The position numbers and the translations under genes are program-made. From Ostrinia nubilalis (taxonomy: Eukaryota > Arthropoda > Insecta > Lepidoptera > Crambidae), in contig NC_087092.1 of assembly GCF_963855985.1 (NCBI RefSeq), positions 16,244,001-16,308,000 of the forward strand: 64,000 nt of DNA. The letters run 5' to 3'. This document shows, in pieces, positions 26,588 to 39,400 of this stretch. The notes beneath the pieces are model-generated. The model did not search any database, was not told where the DNA came from, and saw nothing but the letters and a program-made list of their open reading frames with translations. Every line of letters starts with the position of its first letter. Position 1 is the stretch's first letter.

Positions 26588-29500
26588 TTTGCAACGAACA
26601 TAATGATGTGCAGCTAACAGGAGCGCTTTAAGCTTTTCGCCACTACGTCATCGCCGCTCGAATCTTGCTTGTTCGTGCGCAGACTCCGCGGCGCCGGCGC
26701 ACTATCGCTCATCAGCTGAGCGCACGAAAGTGCAAGTCTCCCCGTTCCCACGACCCCCGCTTCCCCCCACCCCGCCATGAAACCATCGATTATTGTAATC
26801 CGAATTATTTACACTTTCAACCAATCTGGGCTGCGCATGCGATCGCAACGATACCAGGCGTCATGAGCGCCGTATTTGGGTAAACCATTGTTAGCGTTGT
26901 GAAAATATCAAATATGATTTACCGAAAAAGGTTCACGCCATAACGTTATTCTTGATCGGTTATGAAAGTTCAAACACTTTGATCGGGGTAGATCGGGTAG
27001 ATACTTCATTAGTACAAAACCATATAAGTTTGGCCCGAAAGTTACTAAATTCAATGAATAAATGGAAAACATTGAGGCAAGCACCAAAAATAATCCAACC
27101 GCAAAAATGTATGCAAATAAATTTTGTGTCAACATTGTTTGCAGACTGACTAAAAAAACTTTGAAGAGTCTCACAAGTCAAATAAATTCCACACAAATTC
27201 GACACCAAAAAGGCAATAAGAATTTGTGATTTTAGGATTTGAACAACTTTTTTGTAACCTTTGTTGCTTTGAATCTCCAAACGCAGGCACAGGCGGTATC
27301 TTACATTGAATACAACAGGATCATATCAACGTCCTGTTCCTTTTTGATCTTCAAAGTTAAGGGCACGCAGCTGCCACCGTGGAACTAATTAAAGCCCTCA
27401 TAAATATCAAAGAGATGATTAATGAAGTGATATGCCGGCCAATGTTGGTTTATATCGGTGGTAGTTTCGAATAAATTATATTATTCGAGCTGGAGCATAT
27501 CTTCTAAATTGCAGGCCCAAGTGATAAGCTTGATCTCATTTGTAAGTGGATATAACCGTGTGTTCAGATTAACGATCATTCTTATTACCCTTTTAATAGC
27601 CTTTCATGATCTTAGATACTACATATAATTTCTTCTAAGACATAAATTGCTATATCCTGAGATACTTCTAGAGCCGTATTATTATCTCGATTAAATGAAA
27701 AAGTTTCTGATTTGTATTCGATACTTGATGCACTTCAACTTGATTCATCCTAGCAAAAACAAATATTACTATCATCGACTCATCTTTACCGTGGAACAGG
27801 TTTATTGTTCATTATATTCCACTGTATCATTATCCTTACGTTGATTATTAACTTCCATGACTCAGTTTAATCTTAAAAATCTTTACGCTGGATAATGATT
27901 TTCTGAAATAATCACTAAAATCAATTTGGTATTCATCACAAATTACTCTTTAAAATTATGATTCTTTAAAGCCGACCTCGACCTTATGAAATTACTATCA
28001 TGTCCTCCCCATTGTATGATTTCATTATCTCCATCTGATATCTCAATTTTTATTTTGAGTTTATTAGTCTTTTTAAGTTGTTTTTATGGAAATTTTAAGT
28101 GATGTTTTTAAGTTCAACCCTCAAATGCATCATTCCTATCATTCAACATTCCTTCTCCTTTCCTATAATATTACGTCATTCGTAGTGTCCCGTTAATCTC
28201 CTCATTTCAAATGCCGTATCACTATGATGATCATGTTCTACGATGACTTTTATGACTCACCTGCACATTTCCTCCTCAGATATTTGAATCACCCTCAAGC
28301 CGAAGCTCAATAATCGCCTACCGCTTTTCAATCAGCGACACGTAGCTGGCTTATCGTAAATTATAACATAGTGATCCTGACTGCGGTGGTTTTACGCCTG
28401 TCGTCTGATCAATTTATGGGCCAAGTCGAGTGTTAAGCTAGGTTCTGTTAGTGATACGAATGAAATCTTTGGTCACTTACTAGATTTAGGTCTCCAGCTA
28501 AATCTATCATGATCAGAACTACAGCTTTTAAAGAAATGCTATCTGTACTGTCGGCTTCTACAACAGCATCTTTTGATAGAACTTTATTCGTGTTTAAAGC
28601 ATTTATTTTTAATGCATTTTTGGGGCATTAGCTAACCAGTGCAGTAAATTACAGCATTCGAGTTCCCAACTCAGCATGTGGACACGGTCCTAACCAAAAA
28701 CTCATAAAAAAAGATTAGGCACCCGTTTTATTGCCCCGCATTTAAAATATGCTCTTTGTATCGGTTACGAAAAGTTATGACTTCGGTATTATAAGTGCAC
28801 TTTACTATACTCTTGAAAATGTCACCTGAAAGATTTATGTGATTTAAACAAGTAGAAATCCGAAACAAAATGAGTTAAAAAGTAGTTTCATTCCAGAGGC
28901 GAGGACTTTAATTTTCCAGTGGGTTTTTTGTAAACAATCATCAGGCATTGGGAATGTCAGTTGCGTAGACGCAGTAAAGGGGTGTGTCAAATATTCAACT
29001 TGCTTGTACAGTTTTTTTCTTTCTGACAACAGATTGAATTCTCGTCTCGAATTGTCTTTTTATTGAAGTGCGAATTATTGATGGCTTTTAGCGGAGTAAT
29101 TAAAAATTATACAGTTCCGTTTTTGCTGATGATAACAGGACTTACAATTCTTGTGAGTTTATTTTTAACATTTATCTCAGCCGGTACGTGCTTATTTATA
29201 AATATCTCAATATAAGGTTTGCTTTAATTTAGTAGATGAGTGCAGAAGGGCACTAATGCCAAATAAAGATCATGTTGCAGAAATAGTCCCCCAAAAGCAA
29301 CACGTGGCTTCTAAATTCGGAACTCCTTAATAGCCCGCTACCGTGTTGGTCCCGTTTAGTTGAACTAAAGAAACAAGCGCCGCCTGTGTCCTTTTTATAG
29401 GCCCGCTATAATTTACAGCCGTTAAAATAAACCGGTGTTTCAAATCTGTGGTTTTACGACACACGGTTGTCGTCGGAACGATACCAAACCAGTAAAAAGT

Positions 29501-30422
29501 AAATCGGCTTAAATACCTCCGTAATGTTGTTAAAGCTACGAGCTTTTTTGTAGTATTTTTAGACGAAGGCGTATCGAATGGGAAGGACTAAAATTAGAAA
29601 TTTGTTGATGAGAGTATTTTAGGAAAGTCAAATAAAGAAGAATTTAAATTCCAAGTGTGCATCACATCTCGAGTTTCTGATTTATTTCTTAACACAAGAT
29701 ATCTTGTGAATAGCGCTAACAAATCGTTTCACGAATTGTGTTAATTTAGAAATGGTAGACATGCTAAACTACCAGTATTATTGCTGTGATAAATTCCTCG
29801 ATACCACTCAGTGACAAGACAACGCCGCTCAATCAGAACAAATATCGGAACTATATTAGGCAAGGTATCTATCAGATCATTATCTCGCGTCGCTCTAATT
29901 GTTTAACATGCACAAATAAGCCCGGTGCGCACGCGCAGCAGTCACGCGCGGATTCGAAGCGCGCTGCTTTGTCGCCGTAATGGTGTAGCGGGGCCCACTG
30001 GCTGTACCGTTCGCTCACGATGGGCCACGTGGTGACGTTTTTTTAGTGCAGAAGCAGCAAATCAAGCTTACCATTGAGCCATCTTATGTAGTCGCAAAAG
30101 GTGTTATATTGCAACAAAAATGTAGAGCTGAGGTGCTTTCAACTGTACTTTAAGTTGCAACTATGACTGTACATTTCTACAGCAAATTAACGATTGAAAA
30201 AGTTAGAGTAACAATCATAATGGTAATTTTAAAATGGCATGCCAAAAATATTTGATTCGGTCGTAATCACATGACGCCCTCTGCGTCCTCATGATGAGGT
30301 ACGTGATGCAATTTGGAAATAATTGATGTTCTATTTTGGTTCAAATGATTTCATGATATTTGATTAAAAGGTACCTACAACAAATGTGATATTACTAGAA
30401 CCATGACATTCCGTTATATCCC
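26588..30422. other. host non-coding DNA
   Basis: No gene recognised. 26640-26780 is GC-rich (GCGGCGCCGGCGC) and could be regulatory or a UTR, but carries no splice-supported ORF. The rest is AT-rich with random short ORFs. Confidence 0.4.
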
Positions 30423-30449
30423 AACTAATATTATAAATGCGAAAGTAAC

Positions 30450-30498
<49 letters not shown>

Positions 30499-30680
30499 TA
30501 CGCTTTCCCGCTTAAACCTCGCAACCGATTTTGATGAAATTTGGCATAGAGATAGTTTGAGTCCCGGGAAAGAACATAGGATAGTTTTTATCCCGGTTTT
30601 TGAAACAGGGACGCGCGCGATAAAGTTTTTCTGTGACAGACAAAATTCCTAGCGGGCGAAGCCGCGGGCGGAAAGCTAGT
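30423..30680 (+). mobile_element. lepidopteran dispersed repeat (GCTAGT-ended family), copy 1, with (GTCT)n
   Basis: It starts ACTAATATTATAAATGCGAA, passes through a (GTCT)n microsatellite at about 30451-30498, and ends GCGGGCGGAAAGCTAGT. Copies at 35058 (inverted) and 38389 share the whole architecture, including CCCGGGAAA and TTTTTATCCCGGTTTTTGAA. I recognise it as a very abundant lepidopteran repeat family associated with microsatellites; whether it is Helitron-like or an RTE tail I cannot decide here. Confidence 0.8.
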
Positions 30681-33680
30681 CTGCAAATAAAAATCTTTGT
30701 ATGTATGATGTCATTTGTCAATATTAATATTAGTTGATGTAGTAATTTTATGAATGAAGTTTTCAAAAACAATCATAAAACGTTTATCTGCTTGTACAAT
30801 CTGCTTAAGATGTTGTAAATCCTCAAATATTTACCTTCTCTTAAACTAACATTTCCGTGGCTTCTCACAAACCGCATACGTTCATGGAGGGATTCAAAAC
30901 TAGTTCACAATTAGGTAAATTGATGCTATTAGATACAGTTAAAGTTGTTTTAGTTGGCGTGGCAGATGATGCTGGGTTTATAGCAGCCTTCGACGTTGAA
31001 CCAAATTCACTTGTTTGCAAATCTGTCGAGGATGAGCCATAACTAGTTATTAACGTCGGTGATGTTACTTGTGAATGGCGTAGACCTTTCATTATTTGTG
31101 GAATTATATTTAATCACTCAATTATGGAAACAGAAGATAAGAAAATTAAGATGTAGTCTTAAACGTTTATTTGAACGGTAACAACTCTTTCAAAATTCTT
31201 CACTCGCTCATTATTAGTAAACTAATGGAGTCATTTAACTGTTATCAACTTATATGTTTGCGGTGATAATTTGTTTTTTTAATGACCATTGTTATTAACA
31301 TTGTTCGATCATAGTACTATTTTCTAGTTATACAAATAATACTTCATCACGTCCATTCTGAGGCTTTCATATTCTATCCATCGTCTACGTTATCCATTCA
31401 GTCTTTAGCAATAGCAACCGTCTCTACAGCAATATCCAGACTCTATAGAGTCTTCATGTATTCAAAAGAACCACATCCATTGTCCGCCTAATTAGTTTCC
31501 ATCGCAAATCTCTAATTGCCCATGACATTTATTTGAGGTCAGCGCAATCCGACGCGGCCCGGTGTGTCATTTCGGCCGTTGACCTGTCAGCTGTTATGTC
31601 ACTGACTCTTGCTTCGTGTGCTTAATCTCTCAGGATTCTTAATTGAGCATGACTGTGATTGTGAAATAATGACGGTACATTTAGATTGGGTTCTGGAATT
31701 AAGTTTTGAATTTGAAATGACTAATGTGCTGGCTCTAAAGAGATTTTGGCTTTAATAAGATATCATATTTCAATTTACTGGTGACACTGATCTTTTATGG
31801 TGTGGGTTGTAACAAATGAGGCCAGTATCCTGGTGCCAGACTCCTTGAGTCGCCTTTGACGATGGAAGCAGCGTATTTTTTTTATCTAGTCGACTTAAGC
31901 CTGCAATATGCAGTGACTTTTCAATTTCTGTATCCTACCACCTCTGTAACAGTACCACCAACTTACAAATCAAAAGAGTCGAAAACTAGGTAATCAGAGT
32001 GCCGTCAGTACTATCAGCTGCATTGTACCTAATCCTTTTCATGTAGTTAAGAAATGTTGTTGCAAAGTTCATTGACATCGCAATAACAACAAACGACTTC
32101 CCGAAACAAACCCAACACGGGTCAATATCTCGAAGACAATATGCATCAGCACATGACATCAGATGATGCAAAAATAAGAGGCCCATTACCTCACTGAGCA
32201 AATAACCTACTTGCTCTTGTTCAGTGGGAATAAGACGCAGATTTGAATATCAGTCCCACAGCAGTCGTTATCCGAATTATACGCGGAAATGTACTTTTTA
32301 GGGTACATACGCGATGGCCGTGAGAACCCTTCGAGTTGACTCATTTAGTACAGTTATTCTTATATCCTTGACATTATGGCTTTATCGAAAGTGATTTTAT
32401 TTATCAGGATCTCGTTCGTGACATAGGGTCGCCTCTAGAAGAAGTGTGTTCCGCTATGTATACAATTAATTACCTCTATCTACCTCGATACCACCTGAAT
32501 TGACCTTATAAAACTTAGCCTAATCCAATTGCCCAATATTAAACGCATCTGTCTTCCGTCCTGTGTATTGCAGCGACTGATGTCACTACTCTGGTAGCAG
32601 ACTGCGATCCAAAATAGGTGTCTGAAGTAGCTTCATCAATGTGCATAGAATCCTATTTATTTTCTGATTATTAGGTTCATTTAAGTCTGTTGAAAATACA
32701 TGGTGGTTTAGTGATTACAGGTACGAGTATGATAGGTACTCACATGTAACACCTGGCTTGACATAACAATTATACGCCCTGTTTCAAATCGATTCTGAAT
32801 CGATTATAACTTAATACAAATCTCTACCATTAATAAGTAATTAAATCAAAATTGCATCGTAATCGACAGTAATTATGCAGAATCGCTGTGTTCAATGGTA
32901 AATCCGATCGCCTTACAAAGGAATTTTACGGTAACTAAATACATACAGATCATATATTACATACGCGGCCATTGTTCCAATGTCAATGGACTCGAAAATG
33001 CAATACGTGCATTCAAAGATAATTCCGATTCGATGAATCCGTCTGACTGACGCTGTCATTTTGCACTTGTGCGTGCGCAACAATAATAAATGTTTGAATA
33101 ATACACAGATATTATTAATACTTGTTTGGTATGTCTTTATTAAGTCTTCTGCTTTCGTGTGTACGGCCTTGATATTTAATATTGAACATCCCGGACCGAG
33201 AATGTCCCCCTGAATCACTTGACCAAAAAGTCGTTTTAAATATGATTGGGCATTCGTTGTCAGCTCGTCACATCATCTTTCATCATCACTTTTTTGCGAC
33301 AATACAATTTGGTTTATTTTTAAACTGCGAAAACTGGATGCCATTAACGTATTTCGCGGAAGACCAGAGCCGTGTTGATGAGCTCGAAGACAGTGTGTTA
33401 CTACATAATCTTACAAGAATAACCATAACATATTCTATTTTTTAAATTTTGGACCGTTCCAAATTTGAATTTCAAATCTTCCTGGGATATTCCCGAACAC
33501 AAAAAGAACCAAAAAATACAATGTAACTCTGCGATAACTTCAACATAATTTTAAACTTAAAACTTATCTCCTGCTTTGTCAAAGTATTACTCAACGTCCT
33601 TTTCATTTGCAAATTCATAAAGATTAAAAGATGCATCCAGACATTATTGCATTGTCCTGATAAGGCTTTTTTTGTTGCAG
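30681..33680. other. host non-coding DNA with one Ser/Thr-rich ORF of unclear status
   Basis: A 75-codon - strand ORF at 30865-31092 is rich in Ser and Thr and looks more coding-like than its surroundings, but has no splice context or recognised domain. It may be a decayed transposon or pseudogene. Nothing else is recognised in this interval. Confidence 0.3.
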
Positions 33681-33761
33681 GCCAGTCGAAAGATATCCAA
33701 ATGTGGGTATCTTTTCGTGGCGCCGGGCTGGGATTTCAGCAATCCGCTCTACAGAACAAAG
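33681..33761 (+). CDS. candidate internal exon of an unidentified host gene (27 codons)
   Basis: An 81-bp block of about 50 % GC in AT-rich DNA is preceded by a pyrimidine-rich acceptor (TTTTTTTGTTGCAG) and ends AAAG|GTAAGA. Both splice sites are near consensus and the length is a multiple of three, so it would be a symmetric exon. In the first frame it reads through [20 protein letters not shown], aromatic-rich and non-random, with no Met. All three frames are open, so the frame choice rests on composition. I do not recognise the family; a domain edge beginning GYLF is compatible with, but does not show, a PH-like domain. The neighbouring exons are not in evidence. Confidence 0.5.
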
Positions 33762-35057
33762 GTAAGAATATATGCAATTCGGATTTGATATTGTTTCCAA
33801 ATTTTAAAACCTCTAATGGAGGGCCCTTGTAAAGGAACATGGAACTGGTCATGTAAGAATGGTCATCAAAATAAGTTAACATAGCCTTTTTGGATCAAAA
33901 ATTCGTTAACAATGTCAAGAGATATTTTTGTTTGGAATTATTCGTCATGGTTTGAGAAGATTCGAGGCGTAGAATCAAGGTTATTAGTAAAAAATACTGA
34001 GATATTCTTGAAAAATATAGTAAGGTTTGTTCTCAGTTCAAATTAAGATAATTGCTATTTTCGTACAATTTAGCTTTCGCCGAACGGGACCATGGAAACG
34101 CTCTTATTATCCACATTAGCGATTCCATGTCGCACGCTCCGCCCCGCATTTTATGTTAATCCGTGCCCTACAGTTGTCACAGTTCAATTGTGCGCGCGCG
34201 CAGACGCCCTCCAATTACTTTCCCGAAAGCAATTTCCATTCCTGTTATGCGCATTACTGTGGTGATGAAAACTTTGTAATTACTGTGCCGTTACATGACT
34301 TTGTTATTTACCTGTGGTAATACTTCTGTCCACACGTTTATTTTGTGGCGAATAAGCTCAACGGTTCGTTTGACTTGTATTGTTGATTCAAGCCTCCTAT
34401 GGATTGCGGTGTGACCCTACTTACCTGGAAATCAAATTCAGAACCTCCCAGCTGAAAATTTTGCTCTCTTAACTTCTCAGACCATGTAGGTGATCATTGA
34501 AGAAGTGCACGGAATAAAATTTCTGCTAGGCTTAAACTGCTACAAAAGGTGGTTTAACATTCTCTAAAGTAAATTTTTATTTGTAACATACACGATATCG
34601 CGTACGTCCGATCTGTCAGATTGATTGGTCCTTCGAATTCCCGATAACCTTTTTTTGTTTTTTTATCGCAAGAAACGAAATACCATGGCCTTACCAGAGT
34701 TACCAGACAGGGTATTGATAACGCGATTTTCGATTCCCATGATTAATACTACGCGAGCGAGCTAAATCGCGAGGCGGCGCGCGCGCACCTTTTTTGACAG
34801 TTTTTGGCGCCGCGCCGTGGCCGCCCCCTGCCGGGCGTTATCGCAATCTTTTTCGTATCCGAATCTTTTTCGGCTGTTTGCATAATATAATTTTTCATGC
34901 TGTATTCGATGGGGAATTTTAGTAGCATGTGGCTAAAAAGCAGTATGTATGTGTATTTCGGGTTTGAGGAAGAATTTTATGATTGATCATTTTTTGGGTT
35001 TTGTACAAATTCTCAATTTTTGAAAAGTAGAGAAGGAGGTGGGAAAATTATATTATA
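33762..35057. other. host non-coding DNA, CpG islets
   Basis: 34100-34205 and 34745-34850 are CpG-rich with GCGCGCGC runs, possible regulatory islets. No exon is supported. Confidence 0.35.
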
Positions 35058-35275
35058 ACTAGCTTTCCGCCCGCGGCTTCGCCCGCGTGGAATTTTTTCT
35101 GCCACAGAAAAACTTTACCGCGCGCATCCCTGTTTCAAAAACCGGGATAAAAACTATCCTATGTCCTTTCCCGGGACTCAAACTATCTCTATGCCAAATT
35201 TAATCAAAATCGGTTTAGTGGTTTAGGCGTGAAAGAGAGACAGACAGAGTTACTTTCGCATTTATAATATTAGTA
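35058..35275 (-). mobile_element. lepidopteran dispersed repeat (GCTAGT-ended family), copy 2, inverted
   Basis: It starts ACTAGCTTTCCGCCCGCGGC and ends TTCGCATTTATAATATTAGT, the reverse of copies 1 and 3. The (GTCT)n part is reduced to a short GACAGACAGAG stretch. It is otherwise full length. Confidence 0.8.
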
Positions 35276-37290
35276 TAGATTAATCAAAGTTTAATAATTT
35301 TACAAACATTTATATCACATAAATAAGTCATACAAGTCTTTTTCTTGTTTTAACGAGTTCTCGGACACTTTCCTCATTTTTTCATCATTAACTTAGCAAG
35401 TTAGTTAACACTAACAGCCTTTAGATGGAGTTATTGAGCATAACGGAATGTTGTTTTAAGTGCAGTATCTCTCACTTTATAATTACTTACTTTCGTCTCT
35501 ACTTTCTTAAGTGTCAACAGCCTTAATTTCGTTATGTTTATTCTCACATTTAACTTTGCTTAGATACACTCCAAAACATTACAGCACATAACTGGACGGA
35601 CATATTATGTAAAAGCCGACTTTACATTCGTCTGATTAATCTTTAACAGTAAAATTTAAGATATAAAATTAATGCATATTTCATGTTGCGGATAAACATA
35701 AAACACTTTTAGGTCAAGTTCATTGAATTCTTGAATATCAAAGGTACTACAACTTAAAAATATGTCACATGTGATCCCATAAAAGGTATTGAAGGAAGCT
35801 TTGAAATAACTTCCAGATATACCAAATATTTATATTTCGGCTACATTTCCGCTTTTGCCATATCAGACAGAGCGATCAAGATCCGCCATTTTATCGTAAC
35901 GGTTAAATGTCAGTTGATTAATATTAATTATAACCTTTGTACTCTCAACTTTTCACAGCCATCAAGTCTTTATTTTTGCAAAAAAAAAACTATAGTTAAC
36001 CCTTATGCAATTGCAATAAGGATCATCGTGCATCGCTTGAGTTTGGCCTCCAAATATTCGCCTTATCCAGATTTGGCGATAAATAATCGATCCTTATTCG
36101 TAGCATCGATCTTGTGTCGACTCGGGATATCGATAATAGTCTTTATTGAGGCAATAAATATGAGGGTTCTGCGAAACTCGATTAGGGTTTAATTTTTGCA
36201 AAAAACGTCCTCGTGACAATGTGACCTTTTAAGTATTTATACTTAGGATTTTAGACCTCTTTGTTGCTAAGACTTAACAAAGTTTGTTGTTCTTTGACCA
36301 TTTTGGGTTTATCTGATGGATCTCCATCGTAAAGCTGTTAAAATTCGATAAGATGCAATAAAGTGTTAAAGGCATAATAAATATAAACAGTATTGTTTGA
36401 TTCGTTTTTGTGGGAACAAAAACAAATAAAGTGTAATTTTATTTTGGTAAGTGATATCACTGATTTAGGAACGCAATTCAACTGATTAATAAATATTTTT
36501 CGTCTAAATAAATTGAGTTATCTGCAATAGGGAATTGAAATAAACTTGAGACCTCTTGCGATACAGTTTAGTAACTAAACCGCACATAGTTAGTCATTCT
36601 AGTTAGTAGTTTAATTTACTTTATGCTACGCATTCAGCTTCAACATTAGGTACACTACCCGAAGAAAGTTGCATGCAATTAAAAACACTTTTATTGTGTC
36701 CAGCTCATTAATTATGAGTTTATGTGTCATGAAGTAGAAATCGCCCATTAGCGTTGTAAACGACTGTTAAATTATAAAAAGATTTCATCTGGCCGTGGTT
36801 GTTACTTTCTAGCCGTTTCGCGCATCGCCCGCGTTTACATTTCCATCGCAACTCGGTTGACAAGTGTTACGGGCACTACGCACGACTGACCGTAGAAAGG
36901 CGTAACTTATTTGTTTATTTTTTCACTAAAGACTTGATATTTGACGAAAAAATATGTCTCGGTAATTAGTTTATTAACTTCCGAATAATTTATCACGATT
37001 TTTTTTTCAATATTTTTTTATTTCTACTAGTTTTTATTGATAATTTACACACCGGAAAAATACAAACCTAAAACTTCGGTTGCGTTTTTATTGAGTGATG
37101 TAACGTTTTTATTAAACCTTATTTTTCAAACCATTTGCTTGCGGCTACATGACAAAAGTTCTTAAGTCATAATTATTTTTTTTAGAATCGTTTTTTACTT
37201 TTTGTGCCACAATCAGATCACCCACAACTAATTCGTCTATATTAGCTGACAGCTGTTCGCTAAGTGATTTTTAATAGCAGCCTTCTTTGC
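35276..37290. other. host non-coding DNA
   Basis: Nothing recognised. AT-rich with random short ORFs. Confidence 0.4.
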
Positions 37291-37499
37291 AGGGTTCGAA
37301 AATATCCGATATTTATGATATTTATCAGATATATATCTGATATATATCATAAGAATATTTTCGAACCCTAGGTTCGAAAATATCCGATATATATCCGATA
37401 TTTATGATATATATCCGATATATATCGGATATATATCATAATATCAGATATATATCCAATATATATCGGATATATATCATAAGGATATTTTCGAACCCT
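37291..37499. repeat. compound foldback repeat bounded by GGTTCGAAAATATC
   Basis: Two adjacent foldback units, 37291-37370 and 37371-37499, each begin AGGGTTCGAAAATATCC or close to it and end with the inverse (GATATTTTCGAACCCT). The interiors consist of nested GATATATATC-type palindromes. The unit boundary is itself a palindrome (TTCGAACCCTAGGTTCGAA). The array is near-perfect, which indicates recent origin or homogenisation. Confidence 0.85.
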
Positions 37500-38388
37500 G
37501 CTTCTTTGTTACGTGTTCTGGAGATTTTATGGTAGCTGGCTGTTATGAGACTTAATACTGGATTTTCTTAATAAAACTGTTTGATATTATATTGATGTTA
37601 AAAGATTTGATAACGTCTATCGATAATATCATAAACAAATACAGTTTTATAAATGTTTTGTATATGCTCATAACAAAAAATTTATTCCGATGTTTTATTC
37701 CATGGTTACTCTTCATTGCAGGGTTATAATTTATTTTAATTTTGATAAAGTTATTGATATGAATGCACTTGAATTAAGTATACGCGCCTTTTTCATAACT
37801 CTTGTTTTTATTTTACAACAACAGACAGTCGCCCCCGCCCGATGCTAAGTGGATTCCTCAAGTTAATGCAACTTAGAAGTCGATTTTTGACGTGGAATTA
37901 ATTAAAACGTCATAATTTTAATTTGATACCCTCGTTAAGCTAAAGGCGTTTAGTTGAAAAATTTAAATTGAAAATTTTAATTTTAGCTGTCTTCAGCGTG
38001 TCAAATTTAGGATCTTGTTAAAAATCTTGCACAGTTTAGACATTAAAAACAGTAAAAAAGTACTTTTGGATGAAAAAGTTGTTTTTAACTCGATCGGTAA
38101 TGATTACGTGAAGAGAAGCACGATTGAAAGTAATAAAATTGATTTTTGACTTACGTCATTGTTCGTCACGGGTCATTTACAGGTTACTACCGTCTTTTGT
38201 TGCTATTGTGGTTGGATTATCCAACATTAAGCAAAACAGTTGTATTATTGAATTCAATGTTGGCGTGATCTTTCGCCACCTTTTGGCAGTGGCAGTGGTA
38301 ACAAGAGCTGTTATTCTTCTTAAAAATAACTTTATTTACATTGTCAATAGATTGAGTGTACATTTCTATTGTATGACATGCACTCTAT
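37500..38388. other. host non-coding DNA
   Basis: Nothing recognised. A short inverted motif, TTTAAATTGAAAATTTTAAT, lies near 37960-37982. Confidence 0.4.
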
Positions 38389-38602
38389 ACTAATATTATA
38401 AATGCGAAAGTAACTTTGTCTGTCTGTCTGTATCTTTCATGCCTAAACCACTGAACCTATTTTGATGAAATTTGAGTCCCGGGAAAAGACGTAGGATATA
38501 GGATAGTTTTTATCCCGGTTTTTGAAACAGGAACGCGCGTGATAAAGTTTTTTTGTGACAGACAAAATTCCACGCGGGCGAAGCCGCGGGCGGAAAGCTA
38601 GT
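38389..38602 (+). mobile_element. lepidopteran dispersed repeat (GCTAGT-ended family), copy 3
   Basis: Same architecture and orientation as copy 1: ACTAATATTATAAATGCGAA start, short (GTCT) run, CCCGGGAAAAG, TTTTTATCCCGGTTTTTGAA, and GCGGGCGGAAAGCTAGT end. It is shorter than copy 1 because the microsatellite is short and about 15 bp around GGCATAGAGATAG are missing. Confidence 0.8.
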
Positions 38603-39208
38603 AGCAAATAAATAGTTTGTCGTTTCTGTATGTTTAAATAATAAAGAATGATTAGTTAATATTATTCAAAGGAAAAGCTAGCCAAGGTTACAACTAATCT
38701 AGAGCACACGGTTTTTTGTGATGTCAAACTACTTAATTGGTACAGATAATTACAGCACTTCAAGCCCAACATGCTTGTATACCTATCATCATATAAAATG
38801 ACAATTAAATGTACTGTCTTTCACTGTAAGAAGTACAATAACACGTCCATTTTTGGACGTGAGAAGAAGTAAACCACCAAAACAAAATCTTGAAAAAATA
38901 TCTACTAAAATTTTAAATTATATCAAATACTCAGCGATAACCAAATAATATTGTTATAACATTAAATTACCAACGCTAAGTACCTATGTTCAGTATTACG
39001 GATCGAGTCCTCGCAGTCACGGCTTATGGTATTAAAATCCGCTCAATTTCCGTCGCCTGCGCATTGAGTAAGCTAGGGAGTGGTGTACTCACTACACGAG
39101 TTTTTTAAGGACGCAAAACCAGTAATTGCTATAAGCAAATACGGTTAAATCTGTCCTGCTACTGTGAAATACGTGTCCTCTTTTTCCAAACTCTTTTTCC
39201 TGGGATTT
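38603..39208. other. host non-coding DNA
   Basis: Nothing recognised. Confidence 0.4.
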
Positions 39209-39400
39209 TTTTTTTTTTTTTTATGTGATAGGAGGCAAACGAGCAGACGGATCACCTGATGGTAAGTTATTACCGACGCCCATAGACACCCGCAGACCCA
39301 GGGGCGTTACAGGTGCGTTGCCGGCCTTTAAGATAAAGATACGCTCTCCTCTTGAAAGCTTGCAGGTCGTATCCGTCCGGAAACACCGCAGATTCAAAAC
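39209..39400 (-). mobile_element. retroposon (SINE-like) with T-run, - orientation
   Basis: A run of 18 T at about 39205-39223 is followed by GGCAAACGAGCAGACGGATC and GTGCGTTGCCGGCCTTTAAG. I recognise this sequence as a widespread lepidopteran retroposon family. The T run is the poly(A) tail of a copy inserted on the - strand. Overlapping ORFs of 60-67 codons on both strands result from its GC content and are not genes. Confidence 0.7.

Noticed and set aside
30451..30498. CRISPR-like regular repeat
   Set aside because: It is a (GTCT)n microsatellite inside a dispersed insect repeat; no spacers.
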